A DNA stretch of 9,823 bases from the NCBI GenBank assembly GCA_038246785.1, contig JBBRVP010000063.1, positions 1-9,823 on the forward strand, written 5' to 3'. Below are positions 1 to 6,116 of the stretch, piece after piece. Below the pieces are notes generated by a model. That model saw nothing but the letters and a program-made list of their open reading frames with translations. It did not search any database and was not told where the DNA came from. The translations under genes and the position numbers were made by a program. The first letter of the stretch is position 1. Every line of letters begins with the position of its first letter. Source of the stretch: JBBRVP01 sp038246785. Lineage in GTDB: Bacteria > Actinomycetota > Actinomycetes > Jiangellales > Jiangellaceae.

Positions 1-124
1 CGTCCGAGCGCCGCTCCCGCACCCCGCACACCGCGACAGCCTCATCCACCGCGTCGCGCGACACCGCCTCGACCAGCACCCCGACCGACACCTGATCCGG
101 ACTCACCGGCACCTTCGCGTCCAT
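1..124 (-). mobile_element. IS4-type transposase, N-terminal fragment (runs off left edge)
   Basis: Reading the minus strand from the ATG at 124, the frame stays open to the window edge for 41 codons. It begins MDAKVPVSPDQV and continues through SVGVLVEAVSRDAVDEAV to a CGVRERR stretch. From memory this matches the N-terminal domain of actinobacterial IS4-family DDE transposases: a 'GVL..(A/T)(V/F)...(L/V)VDE(A/V)(V/I)...G..E.R' pattern before the catalytic domain. The DDE residues lie outside the window, so activity cannot be judged. The element would transpose in the minus direction and its upstream end should lie between 124 and about 220. It could instead be another DDE transposase with the same N-terminal domain. 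No Shine-Dalgarno sequence was seen ahead of the ATG. Confidence 0.6.
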
Positions 125-220
125 GACAGATGAGCACACCAACACCACCAGCCACACAGGTCACACCACGCCGAAAGCCCGCCACAACGCCTTGATCAAC
201 TTAGGCTACGTGGCATTGAG
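125..220. other. Probable IS end: non-coding leader and possible terminal repeat
   Basis: Between the transposase start at 124 and the coding-like remnant starting near 220 no gene is seen. The stretch around 195-218, which on the minus strand begins CAATGCCACGTAGCCTAAGT, is less GC-rich than its surroundings and lies where the outer end of the IS should be. I infer that it is the terminal inverted repeat. The other end and the target duplication are outside the window, so this cannot be confirmed here. Confidence 0.3.
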
Positions 221-542
221 GTGCTGACCCGGCCCCGCGACAGTACTGCTTCGACACTGTCACGATCACCGAGGTCACGGGCCAACTACATCAGCCACCC
301 GCCAGACCGAGCTGCCCGGTCACGTGCGCAGAGCCTGCAAACGTGCCGTACGCCGTGGCCTCGAACGCTATCGCCGGCGCACCCAGGGCCATGCAGAGCT
401 GGTCGAAATCCGCAACCGCGTCCCATTCACGTCGATGTGCATCGCCTGGCTGCCGCCGATCCCGTCGCCCGTAGCGCTCTACTCGTGAGACGTGGACGAC
501 GAGGACGACTACCTGTGCCGCACCTCGGCCCTCGAGCCCTGA
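220..542 (+). pseudogene. Decayed coding remnant, truncated 5' and interrupted by a nonsense codon
   Basis: No intact gene is present, but two frames look coding. Positions 220-300 (frame of 238) read ADPAPRQYCFDTVTITEV. From about 309 the frame of 321 reads HVRRACKRAVRRGLERYRR and then VEIRNRVPFTSMCIAWLPP up to a TGA at 486-488. The same frame continues after that stop as DVDDEDDYLCRTSALEP to a TGA at 540-542. About 80% of codons in 321-485 end in G or C. The simplest reading is a gene cut at its 5' end by the adjacent IS, shifted once near 300, with an Arg codon changed to TGA at 486 (CGA to TGA would do it). I do not recognise the family. The alternative is chance open frames in GC-rich DNA. 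Confidence 0.33.
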
Positions 543-547
543 GGACG

Positions 548-565
548 CCGCCGGCGCCCCGGCGG
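548..565. terminator. GC-rich hairpin between convergent genes
   Basis: CCGCCGG (548-554) and CCGGCGG (559-565) form a perfect 7-bp stem with a CGCC loop. It lies 13 nt past the stop codon of the acyl-CoA synthetase (minus) and 5 nt past the final stop of the plus-strand remnant, so it is placed to end transcription from both sides. There is no T-run on either side, as is common in high-GC actinobacteria. Confidence 0.45.
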
Positions 566-578
566 TCAGTGCGGCCCG

Positions 579-2213
579 TCAGTGGGGCAGGTCGAGCCCG
601 AGCAATGCCACGGACTCCTGGCGCATCTGCACCTTGCGCACCTTGCCGGTCACCGTCATCGGGAACTCGTCGACCACGTGGACGTACCTGGGGATCTTGA
701 AGTGGGCCAGCTGGCCGCGGCAGAATTCGCGTACGGCCTCCGCCGTCAGCGGCTCGGTGCCGGGGCGCATGCGCACCCACGCCATGAGCTCCTCGCCGTA
801 CTTCTCGTCCGGAACGCCGATCACCTGCGCGTCGAGGATGTCAGGGTGCCGGTAGAGGAACTCCTCGATCTCGCGCGGGGAGATGTTTTCGCCGCCGCGG
901 ATCACCAGGTCTTTGATGCGGCCGGTGATCGCGACGTAGCCGTCCTCGTCCATCGTCGCCAGGTCGCCGGTGTGCATCCAACGGGCCCGGTCGACCGCCT
1001 CCGCGGTCTTCTCCGGCTCCTCCCAGTAGCCGAGCATCACCGAGTAGCCGCGGGTGCACAGCTCGCCCGGCTCGCCGCGCGGCATGGTCAGCCCGGTCGT
1101 CGGGTCGATCACCTTGACCTCGAGATGCGGCCCGGCCCGGCCTACGGTGGACACCCGCCGGTCGAGCGAGTCGTCGGTGCGGGTCTGCGTCGACACCGGC
1201 GAGGTCTCGGTCATGCCGTAGCAGATGGACACCTCCGCCATGTGCATGCGGTCGATGACCTGCTTCATGACCTCGACCGGGCAGGGCGAGCCGGCCATGA
1301 TGCCGGTGCGCAGGCTCGACAGGTCGAAGCCCTCGAAGCCGTCGACGGCCAGCTCGGCGATGAACATCGTCGGAACGCCGTACAGCGACGTGCACCGCTC
1401 GTCCTGAACCGCCTGCAGCGTGAGCTTGGGGTCGAACGCCGGTGCCGGGATGACCATCGCGGCACCGTGGCTGGTGGCCGCGAGGTTGCCCATGACCATG
1501 CCGAAGCAATGGTAGAAGGGGACCGGGATCGCGATGCGGTCCTGCTCGGTGTAGTCGATCAGCTCACCGACGAAGAAGCCGTTGTTGAGGATGTTGTGGT
1601 GCGACAGCGTCGCGCCCTTGGGGAACCCGGTCGTCCCCGAGGTGTACTGGATGTTGATCGCCTCGTCGCAGGAGAGCTGCCGTGCCGCCTCGGCGACCCT
1701 GGACGTGTCGGCGCGCCCGCGCTCGACGAGCTCGCCCCACTCCGGCCGGTCGACCAGCAGCACGTCGTGCAGCTGCGGGCAGCGCGGCCGCACCTCTTCG
1801 ATCATCGCGGCGTAGTCGGCAGTCCGGAAGCTGGTCGTCGACACCAGCGTGCGGACGCCGGACTGGTTGAGCACGTACTCCAGCTCGTGCAACCGGTAGG
1901 CGGGGTTGATGTTGACGAGGATCGCGCCGATCTTGGCCGTGGCGTACTGCACGAGCGTCCACTCCGCGCAGTTGGGCGCCCAGATGCCAACCCGCTCGCC
2001 CTTGACGGCGCCGAGGTCGAGCAGCCCGGCGCCGAGCGCATCCACCTCCTCGCCCAGCTCACGGTAGGTCCAGCGGCGCCCCGTCGCGCAGTCGACGAGC
2101 GCCTCCCGGTCAGGCACCCGGGCGATCGTGCGGTCGAGGTTGTCCCCGATCGTGTCGCCGAGCAGCGGCGTGCCGGAGGTGCCGTTGGCGTACGAGGGCA
2201 GCGCGAGCGTCAT
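579..2213 (-). CDS. AMP-forming acyl-CoA synthetase (fatty acid-CoA ligase, FadD/ACSF2-like)
   Basis: This 544-residue protein activates a carboxylic acid, probably a medium- or long-chain fatty acid, to the acyl-adenylate and then to acyl-CoA. All adenylate-forming core motifs are present: YTSGTTGFPKG (190-200), YGMTETSP (332-339), HTGDL (414-418), the hinge GRIKDLVIRGGE (431-442), and PMTVTGKVRK (518-527) with catalytic Lys524. Length is normal for the ANL superfamily. The N-terminus (PLLGDTIG, then GRRWTYREL) resembles, from memory, the mycobacterial FadD35 and ACSF2 branch. The ATG at 2213 is well placed: AAGGAGG (complement 2220-2226) ends 6 nt upstream. It lies 63 nt downstream of a same-strand membrane-protein gene, so co-transcription is possible. 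Substrate chain length cannot be read from sequence. It is cytosolic or membrane-associated; no signal peptide or membrane span is evident. Confidence 0.93.
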   Translation of the reverse strand: MTLALPSYANGTSGTPLLGDTIGDNLDRTIARVPDREALVDCATGRRWTYRELGEEVDALGAGLLDLGAVKGERVGIWAPNCAEWTLVQYATAKIGAILVNINPAYRLHELEYVLNQSGVRTLVSTTSFRTADYAAMIEEVRPRCPQLHDVLLVDRPEWGELVERGRADTSRVAEAARQLSCDEAINIQYTSGTTGFPKGATLSHHNILNNGFFVGELIDYTEQDRIAIPVPFYHCFGMVMGNLAATSHGAAMVIPAPAFDPKLTLQAVQDERCTSLYGVPTMFIAELAVDGFEGFDLSSLRTGIMAGSPCPVEVMKQVIDRMHMAEVSICYGMTETSPVSTQTRTDDSLDRRVSTVGRAGPHLEVKVIDPTTGLTMPRGEPGELCTRGYSVMLGYWEEPEKTAEAVDRARWMHTGDLATMDEDGYVAITGRIKDLVIRGGENISPREIEEFLYRHPDILDAQVIGVPDEKYGEELMAWVRMRPGTEPLTAEAVREFCRGQLAHFKIPRYVHVVDEFPMTVTGKVRKVQMRQESVALLGLDLPH

Positions 2214-2276
2214 CGGAGTCCTCCTTGTCGGGTCCCGTGGGCGAGCATGCCACCGCCGGCGGGGGCTCGGCAGGGG

Positions 2277-2957
2277 TCAATCGACCCCGCTCGCCACTGG
2301 CCCTCGCGGGTTGTCGACGACCTGGTCCACCGGTCCGGCCCGGTCGCCACCGACGGCATCACGCAGTTCCAGGCGCAGCCGGTCCCGGCTGGCGCGGAGC
2401 CTTTCGCCGGACGAGTAGAGGGCTTCGAGGTCGGCCCCGACGTCTGTGTAGAAGGAGATCTGCGTGTCCAGGTAGACCAGCAGCGCCGCGCGCCCCCGGC
2501 GGAGGTCGCCGTGCCATGGCCACGGCGCCAGGGCGGCCACCCGCGCCCGCTCGCGGCGCAGTGCCGGCACGCCGTCGCGGGCGGCGGACTGCACGATCGC
2601 CTCCAGGTCGCGCTGGAGCCGCGCGGGGTTGTCGGCCCGATAGATCACCGGCGAGGTGTAGGCCACCATCGCGGACACCCGTGCGGACACGTAGTCGGCC
2701 GACACCCGTGCGTCGCGCGTGGCGGCGAGCAGCGCCGTTGCCTCGTTGTCGCGGTGGTGCGCGTCGACGAGCAGGGCGACCGCGACTGCCAGGGCGATGA
2801 CGACGGCGAACACGGCGGACGACCGCCGAGCGGCGGCTTCAGAGCCGGCGGTCAGCTGGTCGGTCTGCGGTGCCGACGACGCCACGTCCACGGCACCAGC
2901 GTGGCCCGGCGGGGGCCGCCGCGCACCTGCGGTTCCGTGCCCATGCGGCTTCGTCAT
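2277..2957 (-). CDS. Single-span membrane protein of unknown function
   Basis: A 226-residue protein I do not recognise. A 45-residue polar N-terminus is followed by one hydrophobic segment (about 47-66, rich in Ala/Val/Leu). The rest is a mostly helical, Arg/Ala/Leu-rich region (about 70-205), presumably outside the membrane, containing APWPWHG (144-150) and DTQISFYTDVG (164-174). The single N-terminal span followed by a long helical tail recalls an anchored sensor-like or scaffold domain, but no catalytic motif is visible. The start at 2957 is the farthest upstream ATG that does not run into the divergent gene. An alternative GTG at 2891 would remove 22 low-complexity residues, and neither has a convincing ribosome site. 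It ends 63 nt before the acyl-CoA synthetase on the same strand and starts only 41 nt from the divergent repeat-protein gene. Confidence 0.72.
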   Translation of the reverse strand: MTKPHGHGTAGARRPPPGHAGAVDVASSAPQTDQLTAGSEAAARRSSAVFAVVIALAVAVALLVDAHHRDNEATALLAATRDARVSADYVSARVSAMVAYTSPVIYRADNPARLQRDLEAIVQSAARDGVPALRRERARVAALAPWPWHGDLRRGRAALLVYLDTQISFYTDVGADLEALYSSGERLRASRDRLRLELRDAVGGDRAGPVDQVVDNPRGPVASGVD

Positions 2958-2998
2958 TCCCCCAGAAGGATGCACGGAGGCCGTCGGAGGAGTTGAGT
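2958..2998. promoter_or_regulatory. Short divergent intergenic region with a plus-strand ribosome site
   Basis: Only 41 nt separate the divergent starts at 2957 (minus) and 2999 (plus), so both promoters must overlap here or lie inside coding sequence. GGAGGA at 2986-2991 sits 7 nt before the GTG at 2999 and fixes that start. I see no clear -10 or -35 pair. Confidence 0.4.
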
Positions 2999-3946
2999 GT
3001 GACGTGTGACGTCCTGGGCGGCTCCCTGATGGACGCCGGGCGCCTGGCCGACACGGCGTTCGGCGCCGCCGTGGTGTCCGCCGGCGCGCTGCTGGCCCGC
3101 GGGGCCGCCGCGGCGCGGATGGCCGGCGGCGCGGCTGCGTTGCCCGCCCGGGTCGCTGGCGGCACGGCCGGCCTCGCCGTAAGCGCGGTCGACGCCGTGG
3201 CCCCGGAGCTGGCGGCAGGCGTACGGCGCTCCGCGGCCCGGCTGCGGGGCACCGGCCGGAGCAGCCGGGCCGAGCTGCGCCGCACGGCCGAGCTGGCGGT
3301 GCGGGCAGCGGTGGCCAGCGTCGCCGCGTACGTCGTCGAGCAGGTCGACCTCGACGCCGTGGCCACCCGGCTCGACGTGAACGCCGTCGCCGCCCGGGTC
3401 GACGTGGACGCCGTCGCCGCCCGGGTCGACGTGGACGCCGTCGTCGCCCGTGCCGACGTGGACGCCGTCGTCGCCCGTGCCGACGTGGACGCCGTCGTCG
3501 CCCGCGCCGACATCGCGGCCATCCTCGACCGCGTCGACCTCGACGCCGTCGCCTCCAGGCTCGACGTGGACGCCGTCGTCGCCCGCGCCGATCTCGACGG
3601 CGCCGTGGCCCGGGTCGACATCGAGGCCATCCTCGACCGGGTCGACCTCGACGCCGTCGCCTCCAGGCTCGACGTGGACGCGGTCGTCGCCCGGGCAAAC
3701 CTCGACGGCGCCGTCGCCCGGGTCGACATCGAGGCCATCCTCGACCGGGTCGACCTCATCGGCATCGCGCAGGAGGTCGTCGACGGCATCGGGCTGTCCG
3801 ACATCGTCCGGGAGTCGACGGGCTCCATCGCCACGGAGACCGTCGACGAGGTACGGCTGCAAGGCATGGCGGCCGACGACGCGGTGTCCCGGCTGGCCGA
3901 CCGCCTGCGACTGCGCCGGCAGCCACGGCTCCCGGCCCCCCGGTGA
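2999..3946 (+). CDS. Nonapeptide-repeat protein, partner of the adjacent RDD protein
   Basis: A 315-residue protein in three parts. Residues 1-115 are Ala-rich and helical, with hydrophobic stretches but no sure membrane span. Residues 117-251 are fifteen back-to-back nine-residue units of the form D-[VLI]-[DNEA]-[AG]-[VIA]-[VAL]-x-R-[VAL], for example DVDAVVARA, with a sixteenth degenerate unit at 252-260. The C-terminal cap reads SDIVRESTGSIATETV and then GMAADDAVSRLADRLRLRR. From memory, repeats of this kind with an 'IRESTG' cap occur in actinobacteria fused to or beside RDD-domain membrane proteins. That fits the 4-nt GTGA overlap with the RDD gene downstream. The GTG at 2999 is chosen over the ATG at 3029 because GGAGGA lies 7 nt ahead of it. 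Biochemical role unknown; a structural or protein-binding solenoid is an inference. Confidence 0.85.
   Translation: MTCDVLGGSLMDAGRLADTAFGAAVVSAGALLARGAAAARMAGGAAALPARVAGGTAGLAVSAVDAVAPELAAGVRRSAARLRGTGRSSRAELRRTAELAVRAAVASVAAYVVEQVDLDAVATRLDVNAVAARVDVDAVAARVDVDAVVARADVDAVVARADVDAVVARADIAAILDRVDLDAVASRLDVDAVVARADLDGAVARVDIEAILDRVDLDAVASRLDVDAVVARANLDGAVARVDIEAILDRVDLIGIAQEVVDGIGLSDIVRESTGSIATETVDEVRLQGMAADDAVSRLADRLRLRRQPRLPAPR
3347..3778 (+). repeat. In-frame 27-bp coding repeats with a 108-bp higher-order duplication
   Basis: Sixteen 27-bp units run in register from 3347 to 3778. Units at 3428-3454 and 3455-3481 are identical, and 3482-3508 differs by one base. Superimposed on this, the four-unit block 3536-3643 recurs as 3644-3751 with only a handful of changes, which suggests a recent tandem duplication by slippage or unequal crossover. 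Every change keeps the 9-residue register. Confidence 0.9.
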
Positions 3947-4428
3947 GCCACCCGGCGCCGCCCCGGCAGGGCGAGGCGGCCGGCATCGTGACCCGGGGCC
4001 TCGCGGCGACGGTCGACGTCGTCCTCGTCGGCCTCGGCGTGGCCGCGGTCTACCTCGGGTGGATCGGTCTGCTCTTCCTCGGGTCGCCGACCGGATTCAG
4101 TTGGCCGACCGTGCCGTGGGGGCTGCTGCTCCTCATCGGCATGGCGCTGGCCTTCTGCTACCTCACCGCCGGCTGGGCCACGACGGGACGTACGTATGGC
4201 GCCGCGCTGCTGGGGCTGCGGGTGCTCTCGCGCAGCGGGCACCACCTGCACTGGGCGGGAGCGGCGGCGCGGGCCGCGCTGTGCACACTCGTCCCGTTGG
4301 GTCTGGCCTGGGTCGCGGTCAGCCGCCGCCGCCGGTCGCTGCAGGACATCGTCCTCGGCACCCGCGTCGTCTACGACTGGAGCCACTCGACGGCTCCGAG
4401 CCAGTCGGCTCCCCCGCGTCCTCGCTGA
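3943..4428 (+). CDS. RDD-family integral membrane protein
   Basis: A 161-residue membrane protein with the features that name the RDD family: Arg18 and Asp25 in TRGLAATVD just before the first span, and a late Asp135 in SLQDIVLGTRVV. The conserved mid-motif TTGRTYGAALLGLRVL (80-95) is also present. Hydrophobic segments lie near 24-46, 57-78 and 106-126, the usual three-span layout. RDD proteins are poorly characterised; transport or ion-exchange roles have been suggested for some. The GTG start overlaps the upstream stop (GTGA), pointing to translational coupling with the nonapeptide-repeat protein and to a functional pair. The C-terminal tail is Pro/Ser-rich and probably disordered. Confidence 0.88.
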   Translation: MSHPAPPRQGEAAGIVTRGLAATVDVVLVGLGVAAVYLGWIGLLFLGSPTGFSWPTVPWGLLLLIGMALAFCYLTAGWATTGRTYGAALLGLRVLSRSGHHLHWAGAAARAALCTLVPLGLAWVAVSRRRRSLQDIVLGTRVVYDWSHSTAPSQSAPPRPR

Positions 4429-4458
4429 CGAGCCCGGACGCTGGTCTACCGTGACGGC

Positions 4459-5199
4459 GTGGTCGAGCCGGTGTACGGCGGCGTCGTGCGCGTCGCCCTG
4501 GGATTCTTCCGCGCGCTCGACGTGCACCTGGACGTGGCGGGCGAGGAGCACGTGCCCTCGGCGGGGGGCGCCGTGGTGGTGTTGAACCACATCTCCTACC
4601 TCGATTTCGCGCTGGCCGGCGTGCCGTTCTGGACGGCGCAGCGTCGGCTGGTGCGGTTCATGGAGAAGGAGTCGGTGTTCCGGCACCGGATCAGCGGGCC
4701 GCTCATGCGCGGCATGCACCACATCCCGGTCGACCGCTCGGCCGGCAGCGCTGCCCTGCGGGCCGCGATCGACGCCCTGAAGGACGGTGAGCTGGTCGGG
4801 GTGTTCCCGGAGGCGACGATCAGCCGCAGCTACTGCCTCAAGGACTTCAAGCCAGGCGCGGTGCTCATGGCGCGCGCTGCCGGAGTACCCATCCTGCCGG
4901 TGACGCTGTGGGGCAGTCAGCGCATCTGGACGAAGGGACGAGGTCTCGACTGGCGCCGCGCCCGCCACGTACCCGTCGCCATCACGGTCGGACCCCCGAT
5001 CGACGTCCGGGCGTCCGCCGACCCCGTGGGCGAGCTGCGCACCGCCATGCAGCGCCTGCTCGAGCAGACGCAGTCGCGTTATCCGGCACCGTCGCCGGGC
5101 AGCGACCTGTGGTGGCAGCCGGACCACCTTGGCGGCTCGGCACCGACGCTGGAGGAGGCGAGCACGATGGACGCCGCCGACCGGGCCTCCCGGGAGTGA
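4459..5199 (+). CDS. PlsC-type lysophospholipid acyltransferase family protein
   Basis: A 246-residue member of the glycerol-phosphate/lysophospholipid acyltransferase superfamily, which transfers an acyl group from acyl-CoA or acyl-ACP to a lipid hydroxyl, typically at the 2-position of lysophosphatidate. The HX4D motif is intact in NHISYLDF (His44, Asp49). Block II appears as HHIPVDR (87-93) and block III as FPEATIS (116-122), a variant of the usual FPEGTRS with the glutamate retained. IPVTL-like PILPVTLWG (144-152) matches block IV. No clear membrane span is seen; the N-terminal 20 residues are hydrophobic enough for peripheral attachment. The GTG at 4459, 30 nt past the RDD stop, has no obvious Shine-Dalgarno sequence. 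The real acceptor could be a lysophospholipid or another envelope lipid. Confidence 0.9.
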   Translation: MVEPVYGGVVRVALGFFRALDVHLDVAGEEHVPSAGGAVVVLNHISYLDFALAGVPFWTAQRRLVRFMEKESVFRHRISGPLMRGMHHIPVDRSAGSAALRAAIDALKDGELVGVFPEATISRSYCLKDFKPGAVLMARAAGVPILPVTLWGSQRIWTKGRGLDWRRARHVPVAITVGPPIDVRASADPVGELRTAMQRLLEQTQSRYPAPSPGSDLWWQPDHLGGSAPTLEEASTMDAADRASRE

Positions 5200-5246
5200 G
5201 CGACGGCGCGACCGGGAACGACGTTGCTGACTGAAAGGGATGAACG

Positions 5247-5960
5247 ATGACGGACGCGAAGGAACGCTGGAACGAGGTCGGCTCGGCACTCGACGGGCTG
5301 GCCGACAAGCTGCGCGAGCGGGCGGCCCAGGCAGCGGCAGAAGCACGGGAGTCCGGCGGGAGAAGTGGCTCCGGCGACGACGTCGACTCCGCGGTCTCCG
5401 ACGCAAGCCGCAAGGCCAGGGCCGCGGTGGACCAGGGCGTGCAGGCGGTCGGGGACATGTGGCACGACCCCGCCGTGCGCGCGGACATGTCGCGGTTCGG
5501 CCAGACACTCGGCGGCGCGCTGTCCGCGACGTTCGACCGCCTCGGCCAAGAGCTGCGCGGCGCCCGCGGCCAGGCCCACAGCGCCGAGTCACGAGTCCCC
5601 GCCGCGTACGTCGGCGACCTCGACCAGGAGGGCAGCGCGAGCGACTTCCGGCGCGTGCTGTTCACCGGCGAGCACAGCCAGCTCGTCGTCATGACCCTGC
5701 AGCCCGGCGAGGAGATCGGCGAGGAGGTCCACGACGTCGACCAGAGCTTCGTCGTGCTGGGCGGCTCCGGTGAGGCGGTGATCGACGGGACGGTGCACCC
5801 GCTCGCGACCCACACTGGGTTCGGCGTACCGGCCGGGGCGCGGCACAACGTCGTCGCCTCCGGTGCCGAGGCTCTGCGGTTGCTGACCGTCTACGCGCCG
5901 GCGCACCACCCGGCCGGGACGGTGCACCACACCAAGGCGGAGGCCGACGCGGCGGAGTGA
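5247..5960 (+). CDS. Helical-domain/cupin fusion protein
   Basis: A 237-residue protein with two parts that I would expect as separate genes. Residues 1-110 are charged, Ala-rich and helical: an amphipathic start (KERWNEVGSALDGLADKLRE), then DAVSD-like turns, then MWHDPAVRADMSRFGQTLGG and SATFDRLGQEL. Small stand-alone actinobacterial proteins of unknown function look like this. Residues 130-237 are a cupin: VVMTLQPGEEIGEEVH (147-162) with His162, and the second motif GVPAGARHN (193-201) with His200, ending in TVHHTKAEADAAE. The first motif reads EVHDVDQSF, so the usual second His is absent and metal binding may be altered. AAAGGGA just ahead of the ATG at 5247 serves as the ribosome site. 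It lies 47 nt after the acyltransferase in the same direction and is the last gene of the run. Confidence 0.85.
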   Translation: MTDAKERWNEVGSALDGLADKLRERAAQAAAEARESGGRSGSGDDVDSAVSDASRKARAAVDQGVQAVGDMWHDPAVRADMSRFGQTLGGALSATFDRLGQELRGARGQAHSAESRVPAAYVGDLDQEGSASDFRRVLFTGEHSQLVVMTLQPGEEIGEEVHDVDQSFVVLGGSGEAVIDGTVHPLATHTGFGVPAGARHNVVASGAEALRLLTVYAPAHHPAGTVHHTKAEADAAE

Positions 5961-5982
5961 GTGCGGCGCCCCCCGGGCTTTC

Positions 5983-6024
5983 TGTCAGGCCGTCGCGCGG
6001 CCCCGGCCGCGTATCGGCCTGACA
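5983..6024. repeat. Palindromic hairpin unit 1 (42 nt), possible terminator
   Basis: TGTCAGGCCG (5983-5992) pairs perfectly with CGGCCTGACA (6015-6024). Inside, CGCGGCC (5996-6002) pairs with GGCCGCG (6005-6011) around a CC loop, separated from the outer stem by a 3x3 internal loop. It starts 23 nt past the cupin gene's stop, so it could end that transcript, although no T-run follows. Confidence 0.75.
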
Positions 6025-6055
6025 CATTGGCGGCGTCGGGCGCGCCCTCCCGATG

Positions 6056-6097
6056 TGTCAGGGCCTCACGCGGCCCCACCCCCGCGTCGGCCTGACA
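6056..6097. repeat. Palindromic hairpin unit 2 (42 nt), possible terminator
   Basis: TGTCAGG (6056-6062) pairs with CCTGACA (6091-6097), extended by CC (6064-6065) with GG (6089-6090) around one bulged G. The inner stem is ACGCGG (6068-6073) with CCGCGT (6082-6087). It is an ungapped, diverged copy of unit 1 at exactly 73 bp. It lies 20 nt past the copA stop on the minus strand, so it may terminate the copper operon. Confidence 0.7.
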
Positions 6098-6116
6098 GAC
6101 CGGAGAAGGCGGTTGC

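Noticed and set aside
486..488. In-frame TGA as a selenocysteine codon
   Set aside because: No structured element suited to selenocysteine insertion was seen, and the gene is already truncated and frameshifted, so simple decay is more likely.
582..2996. 804-codon open frame on the plus strand opposite the acyl-CoA synthetase
   Set aside because: It is antisense to a gene with all family motifs; the product is rich in Arg, His, Asp and Val with no domain, typical of the complementary frame in GC-rich DNA.
3347..3778. Regular 27-bp repeats as a CRISPR-like array
   Set aside because: Units abut without unique spacers, keep a 9-residue register, and lie inside a clear coding frame.
2839..5592. 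917-codon open frame on the minus strand across the repeat, RDD and acyltransferase genes
   Set aside because: Low-complexity Arg/Ser/Thr-rich product with repeated segments that merely mirror the 27-bp coding repeats on the other strand.
5983..6097. Two palindromic units as a minimal CRISPR array
   Set aside because: Only two diverged copies, the repeat is a full palindrome, and no cas gene is present.
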